DNA from: Streptomyces iranensis
GTDB taxonomy: Bacteria > Actinomycetota > Actinomycetes > Streptomycetales > Streptomycetaceae
Length of the DNA: 64,000 bases
Assembly (NCBI RefSeq): GCF_017874715.1
Contig: NZ_JAGGLR010000017.1
Span: 124,001 to 188,000 of the forward strand
Reading direction: 5' to 3'
In this document: one piece after another, positions 1-9,579 of the stretch
Numbering within the stretch: position 1 is the stretch's first letter
How the letters are laid out: every line of letters begins with the position of its first letter
Made by a program: the position numbers and the translations under genes
The notes under the pieces: generated by a model
What the model saw: the letters and a program-made list of their open reading frames with translations, nothing else
What the model was told of the DNA's origin: nothing
The model's database searches: none

Positions 1-348
1 ATCGGTCACGTCCACGTTGATGCAGAATGTGCCGAAAACGGCTCCCTCGTAGTCACGCAGTACGAAGGTCGACGCCTTGAGCGTCCGGCCGCCTGTGCCG
101 GTGGTGACATAGCCGATCCGGTCCTCAGCCTGATCTCCCTCGCCCAGGAGCTCCATCCCGATGCTGCTCATGGACCCGCCGACGCTTCGGCCGGTCACGT
201 TGCCGAAGATGGCCGCGATCGTTCCCTCCTGCCGCCGGAAGTCGTGGATCACGACCTCGGCGTTCGATCCGAGGGACTGGGCCAGAAGAGATGCGAGTTC
301 ACTCAAGGACCGGACGTACTCGTCGGTGTTCTTCGTGGGCGAGCGCAT
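1..348 (-). CDS. YheO/DauR-type transcriptional regulator, N-terminal PAS-like part (runs off the left edge)
   Basis: The gene begins at an ATG at 348 and is cut by the window start after 116 residues, so the C-terminal helix-turn-helix expected for this family is not visible. Visible residues match the PAS_6/YheO domain: a stretch ending VIHDFRR, then IFGNVTGRSVGG, and a later VLRDYEGAVFGTFCINVDVTD-like segment near residues 97-116. YheO/DauR proteins sense small ligands and control amino acid use; DauR regulates D-arginine catabolism. The start lies 7 bp after the stop of the aldehyde dehydrogenase gene, so it is probably the last gene of a transporter-dehydrogenase-regulator operon read leftwards. 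Family assignment is fairly firm; the ligand is unknown. Confidence 0.75.
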   Translation of the reverse strand, partial: MRSPTKNTDEYVRSLSELASLLAQSLGSNAEVVIHDFRRQEGTIAAIFGNVTGRSVGGSMSSIGMELLGEGDQAEDRIGYVTTGTGGRTLKASTFVLRDYEGAVFGTFCINVDVTD

Positions 349-355
349 GGGGCTC

Positions 356-1834
356 CTATCCGTTCATCATGACGAGCTTCAATTGCATCATGCTCTCAAT
401 GGCATAGCGGGTGCCCTCAATGCCGAACCCGGAGTCCTTGACGCCCCCAAACGGCATGTTGTCGACTCGGAAGATCGGCACGTCGTTGATCATCAGCCCA
501 CCCGACTCCACGTCCGGCATCGCGCCCAGAGCTCGCGTGATGTCGTGAGTGAAGATGCCGGCCTGCAGGCCGTACTTGGAGTCGTTCAACAGGGCCACGC
601 CCTCGTCCCAGTCCCGGTACGGCTTCACCGTGCACACTGGCCCGAAAATCTCCTCACACTCGACCTTCATGTCACGGGAGGTGTCGACGATGACGCTCGG
701 GGTCACGACCGCTCCCTCGCGCTCGCCACCGGTAAGCACCCGCGCACCTTGACGAGCTGCTTCGTCGATCCAGCCGGCGATTCGTGTAGCTGACCTCTCG
801 TCGATCACGGGACCGAGATCTGTGGCCTCCTCCAGCGGGTCGCCCACCTTCAATGCCGCGACCTCGGCCAGGAGCCGTTCAAGGAACTCCTCGTACCGGG
901 ATTCGTGGACGATCAGCCGCTGTACGCCGATGCAGTATTGCCCGGCGTACACATTGGCCCCGCGCGCGCTCCGCCGGGCCGCGAACTCGATGTCGCTGGT
1001 TTCGTCGATCAGCACTCCGCCGTTGCCGCCGAGTTCGAGTGTCGTGCGGATCTTCGGCGCGATCGACTTCAGGTACCAGCCCACCCTCGCGCTGCCGGTG
1101 AACGACATCATCCGGATTCGAGCGTCCCGGACCATCTGCTCCGCGACGGCGTTATCGCATGGCAGAACGCTGATCGACTCAGGCGGCAGACCAGCTTCGA
1201 GGATGAGCCGACCCAAGTGCAAGGCTGTCAGTGGCGCCTGGGGACTTGGCTTCAAGATCACCGGGTTGCCCGCCGCGATCGCCGGGGCGACTTTGTGCAG
1301 GGTCAGGTTCAACGGGAAGTTGAAGGGAGCGATGGCCAGAATCGGTCCGAGCGGGAATAGCTTGGCAATCGCGAGTCGCCGGTCGACGCCGCTGACTGTC
1401 CCACGATCAGTCGTGGTAACGGTGCTCTGATAGCGAGCTACGTCGCCGTCCATGTCCAAGGGAACCTCGTGCCCCGCAATCCGCTTGGCTTCCTCGGCTG
1501 CTCCGCGGCAGTTGAGGATGGCCCTGGCGACCTCACCGCGTGCATCGAAGAGCGGTTTTCCTGCTTCCTCAGCGATCAGCCGAGAGAGGGGGGCACGGTC
1601 TCGCTCGATAAGGTCAGCGAGTGAGTTGAGAATTTCTGCTCTCCGGTAGCGTGGCATACGTCGTGTCACGCCGAAGGCCGAGGCTGCGGCAGCGACGGCC
1701 TTGTCGGCCTGTTCGGCGTCGGCCTGGTAGCACTCGCCGACCACCTTTTGCGTGTACGGATTCGTAATGGAAGCTGCCGCGCTTGAGGCGACTTCTTCGC
1801 CCGCAAGGATCATTGGCACAGTTGCCGTGGTCAT
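356..1834 (-). CDS. NAD(P)-dependent aldehyde dehydrogenase
   Basis: A 492-residue member of the aldehyde dehydrogenase superfamily, of normal length. Cofactor and active-site elements are all present: PFNFPLNL with Asn172, LKPS with Lys195, FTGSARVG at 245-252, the general base Glu267 in TLELGGN, and the nucleophile Cys301 in GQYCIGVQR. It should oxidise an aldehyde to the acid in the cytoplasm. The start is supported by GGAAGG 7 bp upstream of the ATG. It sits between an MHS transporter (64 bp upstream) and a YheO-type regulator, which suggests that the transported compound is converted to an aldehyde. The sequence type resembles the phosphonoacetaldehyde/lactaldehyde/GAPN-like branch, but the substrate cannot be read from sequence. 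Confidence 0.9.
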   Translation of the reverse strand: MTTATVPMILAGEEVASSAAASITNPYTQKVVGECYQADAEQADKAVAAAASAFGVTRRMPRYRRAEILNSLADLIERDRAPLSRLIAEEAGKPLFDARGEVARAILNCRGAAEEAKRIAGHEVPLDMDGDVARYQSTVTTTDRGTVSGVDRRLAIAKLFPLGPILAIAPFNFPLNLTLHKVAPAIAAGNPVILKPSPQAPLTALHLGRLILEAGLPPESISVLPCDNAVAEQMVRDARIRMMSFTGSARVGWYLKSIAPKIRTTLELGGNGGVLIDETSDIEFAARRSARGANVYAGQYCIGVQRLIVHESRYEEFLERLLAEVAALKVGDPLEEATDLGPVIDERSATRIAGWIDEAARQGARVLTGGEREGAVVTPSVIVDTSRDMKVECEEIFGPVCTVKPYRDWDEGVALLNDSKYGLQAGIFTHDITRALGAMPDVESGGLMINDVPIFRVDNMPFGGVKDSGFGIEGTRYAIESMMQLKLVMMNG

Positions 1835-1898
1835 TGCCTGCCTTCCGATTGTCTGCGAAATGAATCAGGGACACTCGCAGTTGTGCGCCGCGTCCTAG

Positions 1899-3242
1899 TT
1901 AGGCCGTGGTGGTATGGGTCGTATCTGAATCACTGCGTGATGCGCGGTGCGATCCCTCACGGGTCTCTTTGGCGAGGAGCCCTCCGATCACGGTGATCAG
2001 GCCACCTGTGAGGAGGTACAGGGCTACAGACCAACTCTCGTTGTCAGACCATTCAAGGAGCGTAGTAGCGATCATCGGTGTGAATCCGCCGGCGACGATG
2101 GACGAGAGCTGGTAGCTGACCGACGCCGCGCTGTAGCGCACCTCTCCTGGAAACATCTCCATCAGGAACGCTGCCGAGACGCCGTACGTAGCTGCGTGAC
2201 CGACCAACCAGATCGCAAGAAACGCCACGAATACCGCGACGGTGTTTCCGGTGTCGACGAGCCAGAAGTACGGGAAGGCGAAGAGCGCCGTGAAGATGGC
2301 ACCGATGAGAAAGACAGGCCTGCGGCCGATCTTGTCGGACAGAGCCGACCATGCTGGCAGTGCGATGAACTCGGCGGCTGCCACAACTACGATGGCGATC
2401 AAGATCGTGTTTCGGGCGACCCCGAGTTGTTTGGTTGCGTAGGAGAGGGTGAACACGGTCACGATGAAGAAGATGAGGATGGCTCCGAAGCTGATCATCG
2501 AGGCTTGAACAATGCGGCCCGGGTACTGCCGGACAGCCTCGACGATGGGGAGCCGCTGAACGGTCTTCTTGGCCTTCATCTCCTTGAATACCGGCGTTTC
2601 TTCGACGCGTGAGCGGATGATGAGGCCCACAACAACGAGCAGGGCACTCAACAGGAACGGGATTCGCCAACCCCACGCGTGAAAGTCGTCGTCGGGGAGA
2701 GCGCCGACGATGGCGAACATGACGGTACCAAGTGAGAGCCCCGCGGCGACTCCTAGCTGCGGGAGGCTGCCGTAGAAGCCGCGCTTGTGCTCGGGCGCAT
2801 GCTCGACCGCGACGAGCACAGCACCACCCCATTCACCTCCCACACCGATTCCCTGGATGAAGCGCAGGATGACGAGGAGTATGGGTGCCGCGATGCCGAT
2901 CTGCTGATACGTCGGCAGGAGACCGACGAGGAACGTCGTGGTGCCGGTGATCAATAGGGTTGCCACCAGCATGGCCTTACGGCCGATCTTATCCCCGAAG
3001 TGGCCGCCTAGAAATCCGCCGATCGGTCTGGCGATGAACCCGACGGCGAACGTGGCGAAGGAGGCCAATGTGCCGGCCGTCGGATCGACGTTCGGAAAGA
3101 ACGCATGGCTGAAGATCAACGCTGCCGCGGTGCCGTAGAGGAAGAAGTCGTACCACTCGATGGTGGTACCAATGAGGCTTGCGAAGGCGATCCGGCCGAT
3201 TGACATCGATCTAGTGGTCCCGGAATCAGTCGATTGCGACAT
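1899..3242 (-). CDS. MHS-family MFS transporter (metabolite:H+ symporter)
   Basis: A 447-residue polytopic membrane protein with about twelve hydrophobic segments. Hallmarks of the metabolite:H+ symporter branch of the MFS are visible: GTTIEWYDFFLYG in the first helix, FVARPIGG-like FIARPIGGFLGG, the loop motif GDKIGRK, and RFIQGIGVGGEWGGA in helix four. Such proteins import small acids or osmolytes such as shikimate, alpha-ketoglutarate or proline/betaine. An earlier in-frame start at 3356 exists, but the ATG at 3242 is preceded by AAAGGAG at good spacing and begins where family members begin, so it was chosen. It leads the operon with the downstream aldehyde dehydrogenase and regulator. Substrate unknown. 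Confidence 0.88.
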   Translation of the reverse strand: MSQSTDSGTTRSMSIGRIAFASLIGTTIEWYDFFLYGTAAALIFSHAFFPNVDPTAGTLASFATFAVGFIARPIGGFLGGHFGDKIGRKAMLVATLLITGTTTFLVGLLPTYQQIGIAAPILLVILRFIQGIGVGGEWGGAVLVAVEHAPEHKRGFYGSLPQLGVAAGLSLGTVMFAIVGALPDDDFHAWGWRIPFLLSALLVVVGLIIRSRVEETPVFKEMKAKKTVQRLPIVEAVRQYPGRIVQASMISFGAILIFFIVTVFTLSYATKQLGVARNTILIAIVVVAAAEFIALPAWSALSDKIGRRPVFLIGAIFTALFAFPYFWLVDTGNTVAVFVAFLAIWLVGHAATYGVSAAFLMEMFPGEVRYSAASVSYQLSSIVAGGFTPMIATTLLEWSDNESWSVALYLLTGGLITVIGGLLAKETREGSHRASRSDSDTTHTTTA

Positions 3243-3315
3243 CGGCACACTCCTTTGGATCAGGGGTGTGCCCACCCTGAACGCGGTTGGACGAAAAGTC
3301 AACCTGCTCGACAGA

Positions 3316-4360
3316 TCATCCAATCGATGCGCATGCGTAACTGTTGAGGGCGTCACGGGGTGTTCGCGGTAGTGAAGGCATCCAGGGGGCGCCGTTGAAG
3401 GCGTCGCGGAGGGCTTCGACGAGGTCGATGCCGTGATGGCGTGCGGTGCCGAGACAGGGGCGCGCGGTGCGGTGCCAGCCGGCGGACTCTACACGGCGCC
3501 AGCAGACGGAGCCGGCCATCCGCAACTTGACCATGCGAAGGGCCCGGTCAGCGCGGTTGTTGGTCCACTCGACGTCGAAGTTCTTGGTGAACAGCAAGAT
3601 CTCGTGGGACGTTGACGCAGGGCCTCGGCGAGGACCCAGGCGGGGTGGCGTTTGCTCTGGCTGGTGCGCCGGTTCTGGTTGCCGGCCAGTCCGACGAGCT
3701 GTGCGTGCCGGTAGCGGCGGTGCAGCTCGGTGGCGACCTCCTTGTCGAGTCGATCGCCGCCCTTGACCTTCGCGTCCTCGACGGCGGCGTGGAAGTCGCG
3801 CAGAACCTACGCGGCAGCTTCGGCCCAGGCGCCTGCCCTCCTCTGCCTCGATCACCCTGGTCAGATCGCGCAGCACACCTGGCGGTCGCCCGCGTCGGCG
3901 GCGTACTGGAGACGAACACGCCACGGAAACCCCTGAGGATGTCGAAGTGATCGGCGGCGGCGCGGCTGCGGCGCCGGTGGGCGCCCAGGAAGACCAGGCC
4001 GTCGCCGGTGGTGGCGGTGTGCACCCACATCCAGCCCGGCGCCGCCTTGGCCCGCGTGGGATCAAGCCTCTCGCTGCGCAGCACCGCCTGGCGTTCCAGC
4101 CAACGGATCTCGTCGCCGGATATCGCGGCCGGGGTCTCGTCGGCGTGCAGCACCTTCTCAGTGCGCAGGCTGAGGCCGCACAGGTCGGCCTTGCAGCCGC
4201 CACAGGCGTCCGGCCCCACGAGCACCACCTCATCGGGGACACGCCGCTCAAGACCGTCCCCTTCGCGCCCTGGCTGACCTCGTGGATAGCAGCATGATGT
4301 TGCGCGTAGGAGCCCCATTGAAGCTGTCTGTGCCACCCAGGGCGCGCTACATGCTGCCAA
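3316..4360 (-). pseudogene. Degenerate IS66-family transposase
   Basis: Recognisable IS66 transposase pieces lie on the minus strand in more than one frame. From 4360 leftwards one frame reads a GRQPGREG-like linker, a zinc motif CGGC, then VLHADETP (first acidic catalytic residue), WMWVHTATT and RAADHFDILRGF. Further left a different frame gives EWTNNRADRALRMVKLRMAGS, the typical IS66 C-terminal segment with the last catalytic Glu region. The section normally lying between the CxxC motif and the DETP motif is missing, so there is an internal deletion as well as frameshifts. The element is dead. It separates the transporter operon from ridA. Confidence 0.8.
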
Positions 4361-4720
4361 TTTGGCGCGAGGCTGTTCTCTTCCGAGACACCCCTCGGCA
4401 CGCTGGCAGCGTCAGTCAGCCGGAGCCGAGGAGGACTGCTCTCACCGGCGTCTGCGCCGCCGAGCGGATGCCTTGAGGGACTTCGCCCAAGCACTCCAGC
4501 ACAAGGCGAGCTCCAAGCGGTCCACCCCTCTGTGCACTTTGTAAAGATGCTTGACAACACGTACACCCATGGTCAGGCTACCCATGTCGGAATGAACGCA
4601 GTGGCGACCGGCCCCTGTTGGATCCCCTATTGGAGGGCGAGGACCCCTGTTGGGGCGAGACGGGGCCGGAGTCAGATCGCCCAGCAATTGGACACGTTTC
4701 CACGGATGAGGAGAAAACCC
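4361..4720. other. Non-coding junction between IS66 remnant and ridA
   Basis: About 360 bp with no convincing gene. The left part is probably eroded IS66 sequence. A TTGACA-like hexamer near 4551 followed by no clear -10 box could belong to the ridA promoter, but this is weak. The ribosome site of ridA (GATGAGGAG) is at its right end. Confidence 0.4.
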
Positions 4721-5110
4721 ATGGCGTCAGTGATTACTCGGAACGTTGAAAATCTCCCAAATTCGGTGCCACTCTCAAGCTCTGCGCAAGTAGGTGACCT
4801 GATCTTCACCTCGGGAATGGGAGGAATGGACGCTGAAACCGGCGAGGTTGTATCCGATGATGTCTGCGAACAGATGGACGTCGCGGTGGCCCGTACTGTC
4901 GCGGTGCTGGAAGCGTCAGGGTGCACACTCTCGGACGTGGTCAAGGTCGTGCTTTACCTGACCGATCCCGCAGACTACGACCGCATCAACGAGGTCTACG
5001 TCAAGTGGTTCGGCGATCATCGACCGGCACGAACGTGCATTGTGGCGGGCGGTCTTCCCTCCCGAGAGCGAGTCAAACTCGACACAATCGCAAGCCAACG
5101 GGAGAGCTGA
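4721..5110 (+). CDS. ridA: RidA/YjgF/YER057c-family protein
   Basis: A 129-residue protein, the normal length for RidA enamine/imine deaminases, which hydrolyse reactive 2-aminoacrylate and related imines released by PLP enzymes. Visible features are a PNSVPLSSSAQVGDLIFTSG N-terminal strand, an internal GGMDAETGEV turn, the VKVVLYLTDPADYDRINEVY helix region, and RTCIVAGGLPSRERVKLDTIA near the end, where the active-site Arg of the family normally sits in RTCV. The ATG is preceded by GATGAGGAG with 7 bp spacing. It is bracketed by two different IS66 remnants, the right one starting just after the stop. Context with amino acid transport makes a detoxifying role in amino acid catabolism likely. 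A specialised deaminase role is also possible. Confidence 0.88.
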   Translation: MASVITRNVENLPNSVPLSSSAQVGDLIFTSGMGGMDAETGEVVSDDVCEQMDVAVARTVAVLEASGCTLSDVVKVVLYLTDPADYDRINEVYVKWFGDHRPARTCIVAGGLPSRERVKLDTIASQRES

Positions 5111-5129
5111 CACCACCGCACGACGTGGC

Positions 5130-5946
5130 CAGGGTGTTGGTGACCAGGGTCCCGGTGAGGGCCGGCCGGATGCCGAACTCGTCCATCACCCTCCGGCCGC
5201 GTCGGGTGTGGATGCCATAGGAGGTGGCCAGGCGGATGCAAATCACGTGCATCCAGTACTGGCAGCCCGCGCCCCGCACCCCGGACTCATCCGCGTGCCC
5301 AAGTGGGGCGGCCGTGAGGTGTGCGGTGGACTGGTCCTCGAACGGCTGCACGAGTTCGAGGGCGCCAGCCAGCACGTTCAAGCCGGCGCCGGTGGAGACC
5401 GGCAGGGCCGAACAGGCTGCCCATCACCTCCGCGAGCCGCGCCGGCCGCGGGCAGATGCTGACACACCGACAGATACGCGTTCGCGCCTCGGACCCCGGG
5501 GCCCGTACACGGTGGCGCCCGGGACATGCGCGGGCGGCACGCCTCCGGTGCGGTGACCGCAGCCGCAGACCACCGGGTGCAGACGATGCTCGGTCGCCTG
5601 AGAGCGGATCTCGCGAAGATCGAAGACCTGCCGGGCCCCGATAGCCCTGGCTCACCGCATCGGCCAGATCCTCCCCGCAACCACCGCATACGGCCGAGCA
5701 GTGATCACGTATCACATCTGGGTCGGCGGCCTACTCCAGCCGCCCGCCCGGATCATCCTTGGCCCGGCCCGGCTTGCGTCCCGACGCCCTGCACAGCGGC
5801 TGCGGCGCGGCCTTCTTGGCCAGCTCGTCACTGGACGGCGGCTTCGAGGAGTTGCGCGAGTCGGCGGCCAGCCGCCGCTTCAACCTCCTCCGCCTGCGCC
5901 GCGATCGTCGCGGCCTCATGGAGACCAGCTGTTTCAACTCCACCAC
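5130..5946 (-). pseudogene. Second degenerate IS66-family transposase (N-terminal part)
   Basis: Reading leftwards on the minus strand, successive frames give SRNSSKPPSSDELAKK with SGRKPG (the standard IS66 N-terminal linker), then a zinc motif CGGCGEDLADA, RLAEVMGSLFG, DESGVRGAG around the first catalytic Asp, and RGRRVMDEFGI with GTLV. The frames change several times and the sequence stops within the DDE domain, directly beside the 3' end of ridA. Because it also contains the DETG region, it is a second IS66 copy and not the missing half of the remnant at 3316-4360. Non-functional. Confidence 0.78.
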
Positions 5947-6119
5947 CAGCGCGGCCAGTTCCTCGTACGAGGGCTACGGCGGCGGGGAGGAACTCACAAG
6001 ATCATTATACCTGTCCGGCGAACCAGGTCGGCGCAGGTCACCGGCCGCCCTAAACAGTCATCGTGGCCCGAGCGTGACAACGCACACGTCCATCAATGTG
6101 TTCCAGAAGGAAGGAACCC

Positions 6120-7058
6120 ATGCGACAACATTTCTTGGTGCGAGTAACCCTGGCAATTGCCATCGGCATCGCGGCGACCGGTTGCACGCGAGTAAGTGAG
6201 ACGGGTGTTGAATCTGGTGGGGCCGGCGGCTCGACCGCGGCTTCGAGCGGCAACAACAAGCCACTGAAAGTGTCGGCCGGCGCTGCCGCCAAGTTGGTGC
6301 CCTCCGAGATTCGCGCTCAGAAGACCCTCAAGGTTGCAACCGATCCTGCGTACGCGCCGTTTGAGTTTTTCGCCAGCGATAACGCGACCATGGTCGGTTT
6401 CGACATCGACCTGGCCAAAGCGATTGCGATGAAGCTGGGCCTGAAGGTGGTTCATGTCAATGCCGGATTCGACACCATCCTGACTGGTCTTGATAGTGGG
6501 AAATACGATCTCGGGATGTCGTTCTTCGCGGTCACCGCGGAACGGGCAAAGTCGTTCGACTTCATCACCTATCTCGTCGGTGGCAGTGGTATCGCGGTAC
6601 AGGCAGGCAACCCGCTCAACCTGAGCATGGATGCTTCAGCCCTCTGCGGCAGAACGATCTCGGCAGTGAACGGTTCTCTGCAGGGCATGACGATGCTGCC
6701 GTCCATGTCGAAGGAATGCGTGGCACGCCACGAGAAGCCGATCGGCATTCGTCTCTATCCATCGCAGAATGACGCGAAACTGGCCGTGTCTAGTGGCCGC
6801 GTCAATGCCGTCATGGCAAATGCGAGTCCGCTGAAGTATTCTGCGGACAATTCTGCGGGAGCACTGATGCTGGCGCCAGGTCCCGAATATAAGCCTGGAC
6901 CAAGTGGGATCGCTGTGCGTAAGGGTTCCAAGTTGACCGGCGCAGTAGCGGCCGCGATCGACGAACTCGTGGCGGACGGGACCTTCGACGCGGTCATGAA
7001 GAAGTGGGGCATCCCATCTCAGGAGAAGTCGAAGGAAACTGGAAAGGTGACTCGCTGA
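6120..7058 (+). CDS. Amino acid ABC transporter, substrate-binding lipoprotein
   Basis: A 312-residue family-3 solute-binding protein (SBP_bac_3). The N-terminus has a short charged part, a hydrophobic stretch and a lipobox AATGC with Cys22 as the predicted lipidation site. After a Ser/Gly-rich linker the mature domain starts with TLKVATDPAYAPFEFF, the typical opening of polar amino acid binders, followed by GFDIDLAKAIA and a DLGMSFFAVTAERA hinge region. The ATG at 6120 is chosen because AGAAGGAAGG lies just upstream and it gives a proper signal sequence. The stop overlaps the permease start by one base. This protein captures the ligand outside the membrane and delivers it to the permease at 7058-7990. 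Ligand not determinable. Confidence 0.92.
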   Translation: MRQHFLVRVTLAIAIGIAATGCTRVSETGVESGGAGGSTAASSGNNKPLKVSAGAAAKLVPSEIRAQKTLKVATDPAYAPFEFFASDNATMVGFDIDLAKAIAMKLGLKVVHVNAGFDTILTGLDSGKYDLGMSFFAVTAERAKSFDFITYLVGGSGIAVQAGNPLNLSMDASALCGRTISAVNGSLQGMTMLPSMSKECVARHEKPIGIRLYPSQNDAKLAVSSGRVNAVMANASPLKYSADNSAGALMLAPGPEYKPGPSGIAVRKGSKLTGAVAAAIDELVADGTFDAVMKKWGIPSQEKSKETGKVTR

Positions 7059-7990
7059 TGCCCAGTCTCGACATCGCGACCCGGGAAACCCATGCGCCGG
7101 TCAACGAGCTCACTGTCGTGGCCAAGAGGCACCCGGGCAGGTGGCTCGCGGCCCTCGTAGTCCTCCTGGTCGCTGCGGCGCTGGTGCGGTCCGTCATGCA
7201 GAATCCGCGTTTCCAGTGGGACGTCGTCAACCTCTATCTGCGCGACTTCTCGATCGGCAAAGGGTTGTGGCTGACCATCTGGTTGACCGCTGTTTCAATG
7301 GCGATAAGTGTCGTGCTCGGAGTGCTGATCGCGGTCATGAGGTTGTCCGCGAACCCCGTCCTGCGCGCCGGCGCCTTCGCTTACGTCTGGTTCTTCCGTG
7401 GCACACCACTGCTGGTGCAGCTGCTGTTCTGGTACAACGTGGCGGCTTTGTACCCGGTGATTTCGTTCGGACTGCCCGGGGTGCACCTCAACGCCAACCA
7501 TCTGATCACCCCACTCACGGCAGCAATTCTTGGGCTCGGCCTCAATCAGGGGGCATACCAGTCGGAGATCGTCCGAGCAGGTATCATCTCGGTCGACCAC
7601 GGGCAGGGCGAGGCCGCCGCAGCGCTCGGACTAACCCGTGGACAGACAATGCGTCGGATCGTGCTTCCTCAGGCGATGCGGGTGATCGTCCCGCCGACCG
7701 GCAACGAGACGATCAGCATGCTGAAGAACACCTCGTTGGTCTCAGTGCTCGCCGTCCCCGACCTTCTCTATTCAGCGCAGATCATCTACAACCGTACATT
7801 CCAGCCTATCCCGCTGCTGTTGATCGCGTGTATCTGGTATCTCGTAGTGACCACGGTCTTGACGGTCGGGCAGTACTACGTGGAGCGCCGCTTCGCACGC
7901 GGAAACCACGTTCTGCCCTCAACGCCTTGGCAGCGGATGCGAACCCTGCTAAAGACCCACACACCGATGGCTAAAGGAAGTGCGCGATGA
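7058..7990 (+). CDS. Amino acid ABC transporter, permease
   Basis: A 310-residue membrane permease of the HisM/GlnP type. Hydrophobic segments start near residues 27 and 65, and the conserved EAA loop is clear: GQGEAAAALGLTRGQTMRRIVLPQAMRVIVPP, here read as two pieces, with NxxISMLKNTSLVS following. The start chosen (ATG at 7058) overlaps the stop of the binding protein and has GGAAAGG upstream, so translation is probably coupled. An upstream in-frame ATG at 7004 would only add residues from the preceding gene. Its last codons overlap the ATPase gene by 4 bp. A single permease gene implies that it acts as a homodimer. Confidence 0.92.
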   Translation: MPSLDIATRETHAPVNELTVVAKRHPGRWLAALVVLLVAAALVRSVMQNPRFQWDVVNLYLRDFSIGKGLWLTIWLTAVSMAISVVLGVLIAVMRLSANPVLRAGAFAYVWFFRGTPLLVQLLFWYNVAALYPVISFGLPGVHLNANHLITPLTAAILGLGLNQGAYQSEIVRAGIISVDHGQGEAAAALGLTRGQTMRRIVLPQAMRVIVPPTGNETISMLKNTSLVSVLAVPDLLYSAQIIYNRTFQPIPLLLIACIWYLVVTTVLTVGQYYVERRFARGNHVLPSTPWQRMRTLLKTHTPMAKGSAR

Positions 7991-8793
7991 GTCAGCTCAC
8001 GCAGCAAGAGCCCCAGGCAGAGTCAGCCGACGCCGGCCCCATGGTGCGCTGCGAGGGTGTGCGCAAGTCGTTCGGTACCGTCGAGGTCCTGAAGGGAATC
8101 GACCTCGAGGTCCAGCGCGGCGAAGTGGTGTGCATGATCGGGCCCTCAGGCTCCGGCAAGAGCACCATGCTGCGGTGCATCAACCACCTCGAGAGGGTGG
8201 ACGCGGGCCGAGTGTGGGTCGATGGCGAGATCGTCGGCTACGAGCAGCAGGGGAACAAGCTCTACGAGTTGGCCGACAAAGAGATTTGCCGCCGGCGCAC
8301 GCAGGTCGGGATGGTCTTCCAGCACTTCAACCTCTTTCCTCACAAAACTGTTCTCGAAAATCTCGTCGAAGCTCCGCGACTCGCGCTCGGCGAGTCCAAG
8401 GCGGTGGCGTCCGAGCGCGCACTCGGTCTCCTCGATCAAGTAGGACTGGCTGACAAGCGGGCCGCCTATCCGCGCCACCTATCCGGTGGTCAGCAGCAGC
8501 GCGTCGCTATCGCACGGGCCCTCTGTATGCAGCCGAAGCTGATGCTGTTCGATGAGCCCACCTCGGCGCTAGACCCCGAGCTGGTCGGCGACGTGCTCGC
8601 GGTTATGAAGGACCTCGCCGCGAACGGTATGACAATGGTCGTCGTTACCCATGAGATGGGGTTCGCCCGTGACGTCGCAAACTGGGTGGCCTTCTTCGAC
8701 GGCGGCCAGATCGTCGAGCGCGGCACTCCGGAACAGGTACTCGGCGACCCCTCGCATGACCGCACCAAGGCCTTCCTGAGCGCAGTTCGCTGA
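7987..8793 (+). CDS. Amino acid ABC transporter, ATP-binding protein
   Basis: A 268-residue ATPase subunit with all motifs: Walker A GPSGSGKST near residue 52, Q-loop in GMVFQHFNLFPHKTV, signature LSGGQQQR, Walker B LMLFDEPTSALD and the switch His in VVTHEM. This is the polar amino acid transporter (GlnQ/HisP) type. It powers the importer formed with the two preceding genes. The ATG overlaps the permease stop in an ATGA arrangement, so the three genes form one tight operon. A decayed IS110/integrase zone begins right after it. Confidence 0.94.
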   Translation: MSQLTQQEPQAESADAGPMVRCEGVRKSFGTVEVLKGIDLEVQRGEVVCMIGPSGSGKSTMLRCINHLERVDAGRVWVDGEIVGYEQQGNKLYELADKEICRRRTQVGMVFQHFNLFPHKTVLENLVEAPRLALGESKAVASERALGLLDQVGLADKRAAYPRHLSGGQQQRVAIARALCMQPKLMLFDEPTSALDPELVGDVLAVMKDLAANGMTMVVVTHEMGFARDVANWVAFFDGGQIVERGTPEQVLGDPSHDRTKAFLSAVR

Positions 8794-8847
8794 GAAAGGG
8801 CGGGTCTGAAAAAGGTCGCCCGCCCTGGTCTAGCAGCATCGCGAGAG

Positions 8848-9084
8848 TCAAACCGGACCCGATGTCCGCTTTGGCGGACTTCGTGAAAGCGTGGGACCTG
8901 GGCCCGTACACAGGATGGAACCGCGCTGCTCGAGGAAGGCGAAGAATCCGTCGATCCGGGTGATCTTCGATCGTGTGGTGGAGTGCCGTGGCGTCTTGAC
9001 CGGACCGGCAAAGTATCGATCGACGTCTCGGGGTGTCAGCCGCCGGGGCTCGACGAGCAGACCGTCGTCGTCCCGGGCACGGAC
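8848..9084 (-). pseudogene. Fragment of a tyrosine site-specific integrase (N-terminal core-binding region)
   Basis: On the minus strand, one frame reads LTPRDVDRYFAGP, then TTRSKITRIDGFFAFLEQR, which has the look of the SAM-like core-binding domain of phage/ICE integrases (a helix ending in a tract such as FFAFLEQR). No catalytic domain follows, and the sequence runs directly into an IS110 remnant on the other strand. Short and without a reliable start, so this is a tentative call. Confidence 0.35.
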
Positions 9085-9579
9085 GCGGCCGCGCTGATCG
9101 TTCCGAGCCTCGCCAGCACGCTCCACGCGGTGCTTGACCTGCGGAAACTGCTGGCCGCGAGGATCGAGGAACTACTGGAGTCTCACCCTCTTTCGAAGGT
9201 CCTGACGTCCATGCCGGGGCTCGGCGTCAGGACCGGAGCACGGATCCTCATCGACGTCCGCGACGGATCCAGCTTCCCGTCCGCCGTCCACCTCGCCGCC
9301 CCTGTCGGCCTTGCCACGGCGACCCGCAGCTCGGGCTCGTCGATCTGCGGCGAACAACCGTCCAGGTGAGGAAACAAGCAGCTCAAACGGGCGTTCTTCC
9401 TCTCCGCGTTCGCCGCCCTGGGCGACCCGGCCTCCCGGGCCTACTACGACAAGAAGATCGCCCAGGGCAAACACCACACCCAGCCCCTGCTCTGCCTCGT
9501 CAAACGCCGGGCCGAGGTCCTGTTCGCGATGCTCCGTGACGGAACCTTCTACGAATCCCAGCCGGCCGCTTCGGGCTGA
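9085..9579 (+). pseudogene. IS110-family transposase, C-terminal part with in-frame stop
   Basis: One frame reads LHAVLDLRKLLAARIEELLE, then KVLTSMPGLGVRTGARIL (the helix-hairpin-helix of the transposase_20 domain), GSSICGEQPSR, a TGA stop at 9367-9369 in place of an Arg codon, and then continues in the same frame with GNKQLKRAFFLSAFAALGD and AMLRDGTFYE to a TGA at 9577-9579. The N-terminal RuvC-like DEDD domain is absent. So the copy is truncated and also carries a nonsense codon. Confidence 0.85.

Noticed and set aside
3250..3315. GTTGGACGAAAAGTCAAC as an operator for the MHS operon
   Set aside because: The inverted repeat is short and imperfect, occurs only once, and no matching second site was seen.
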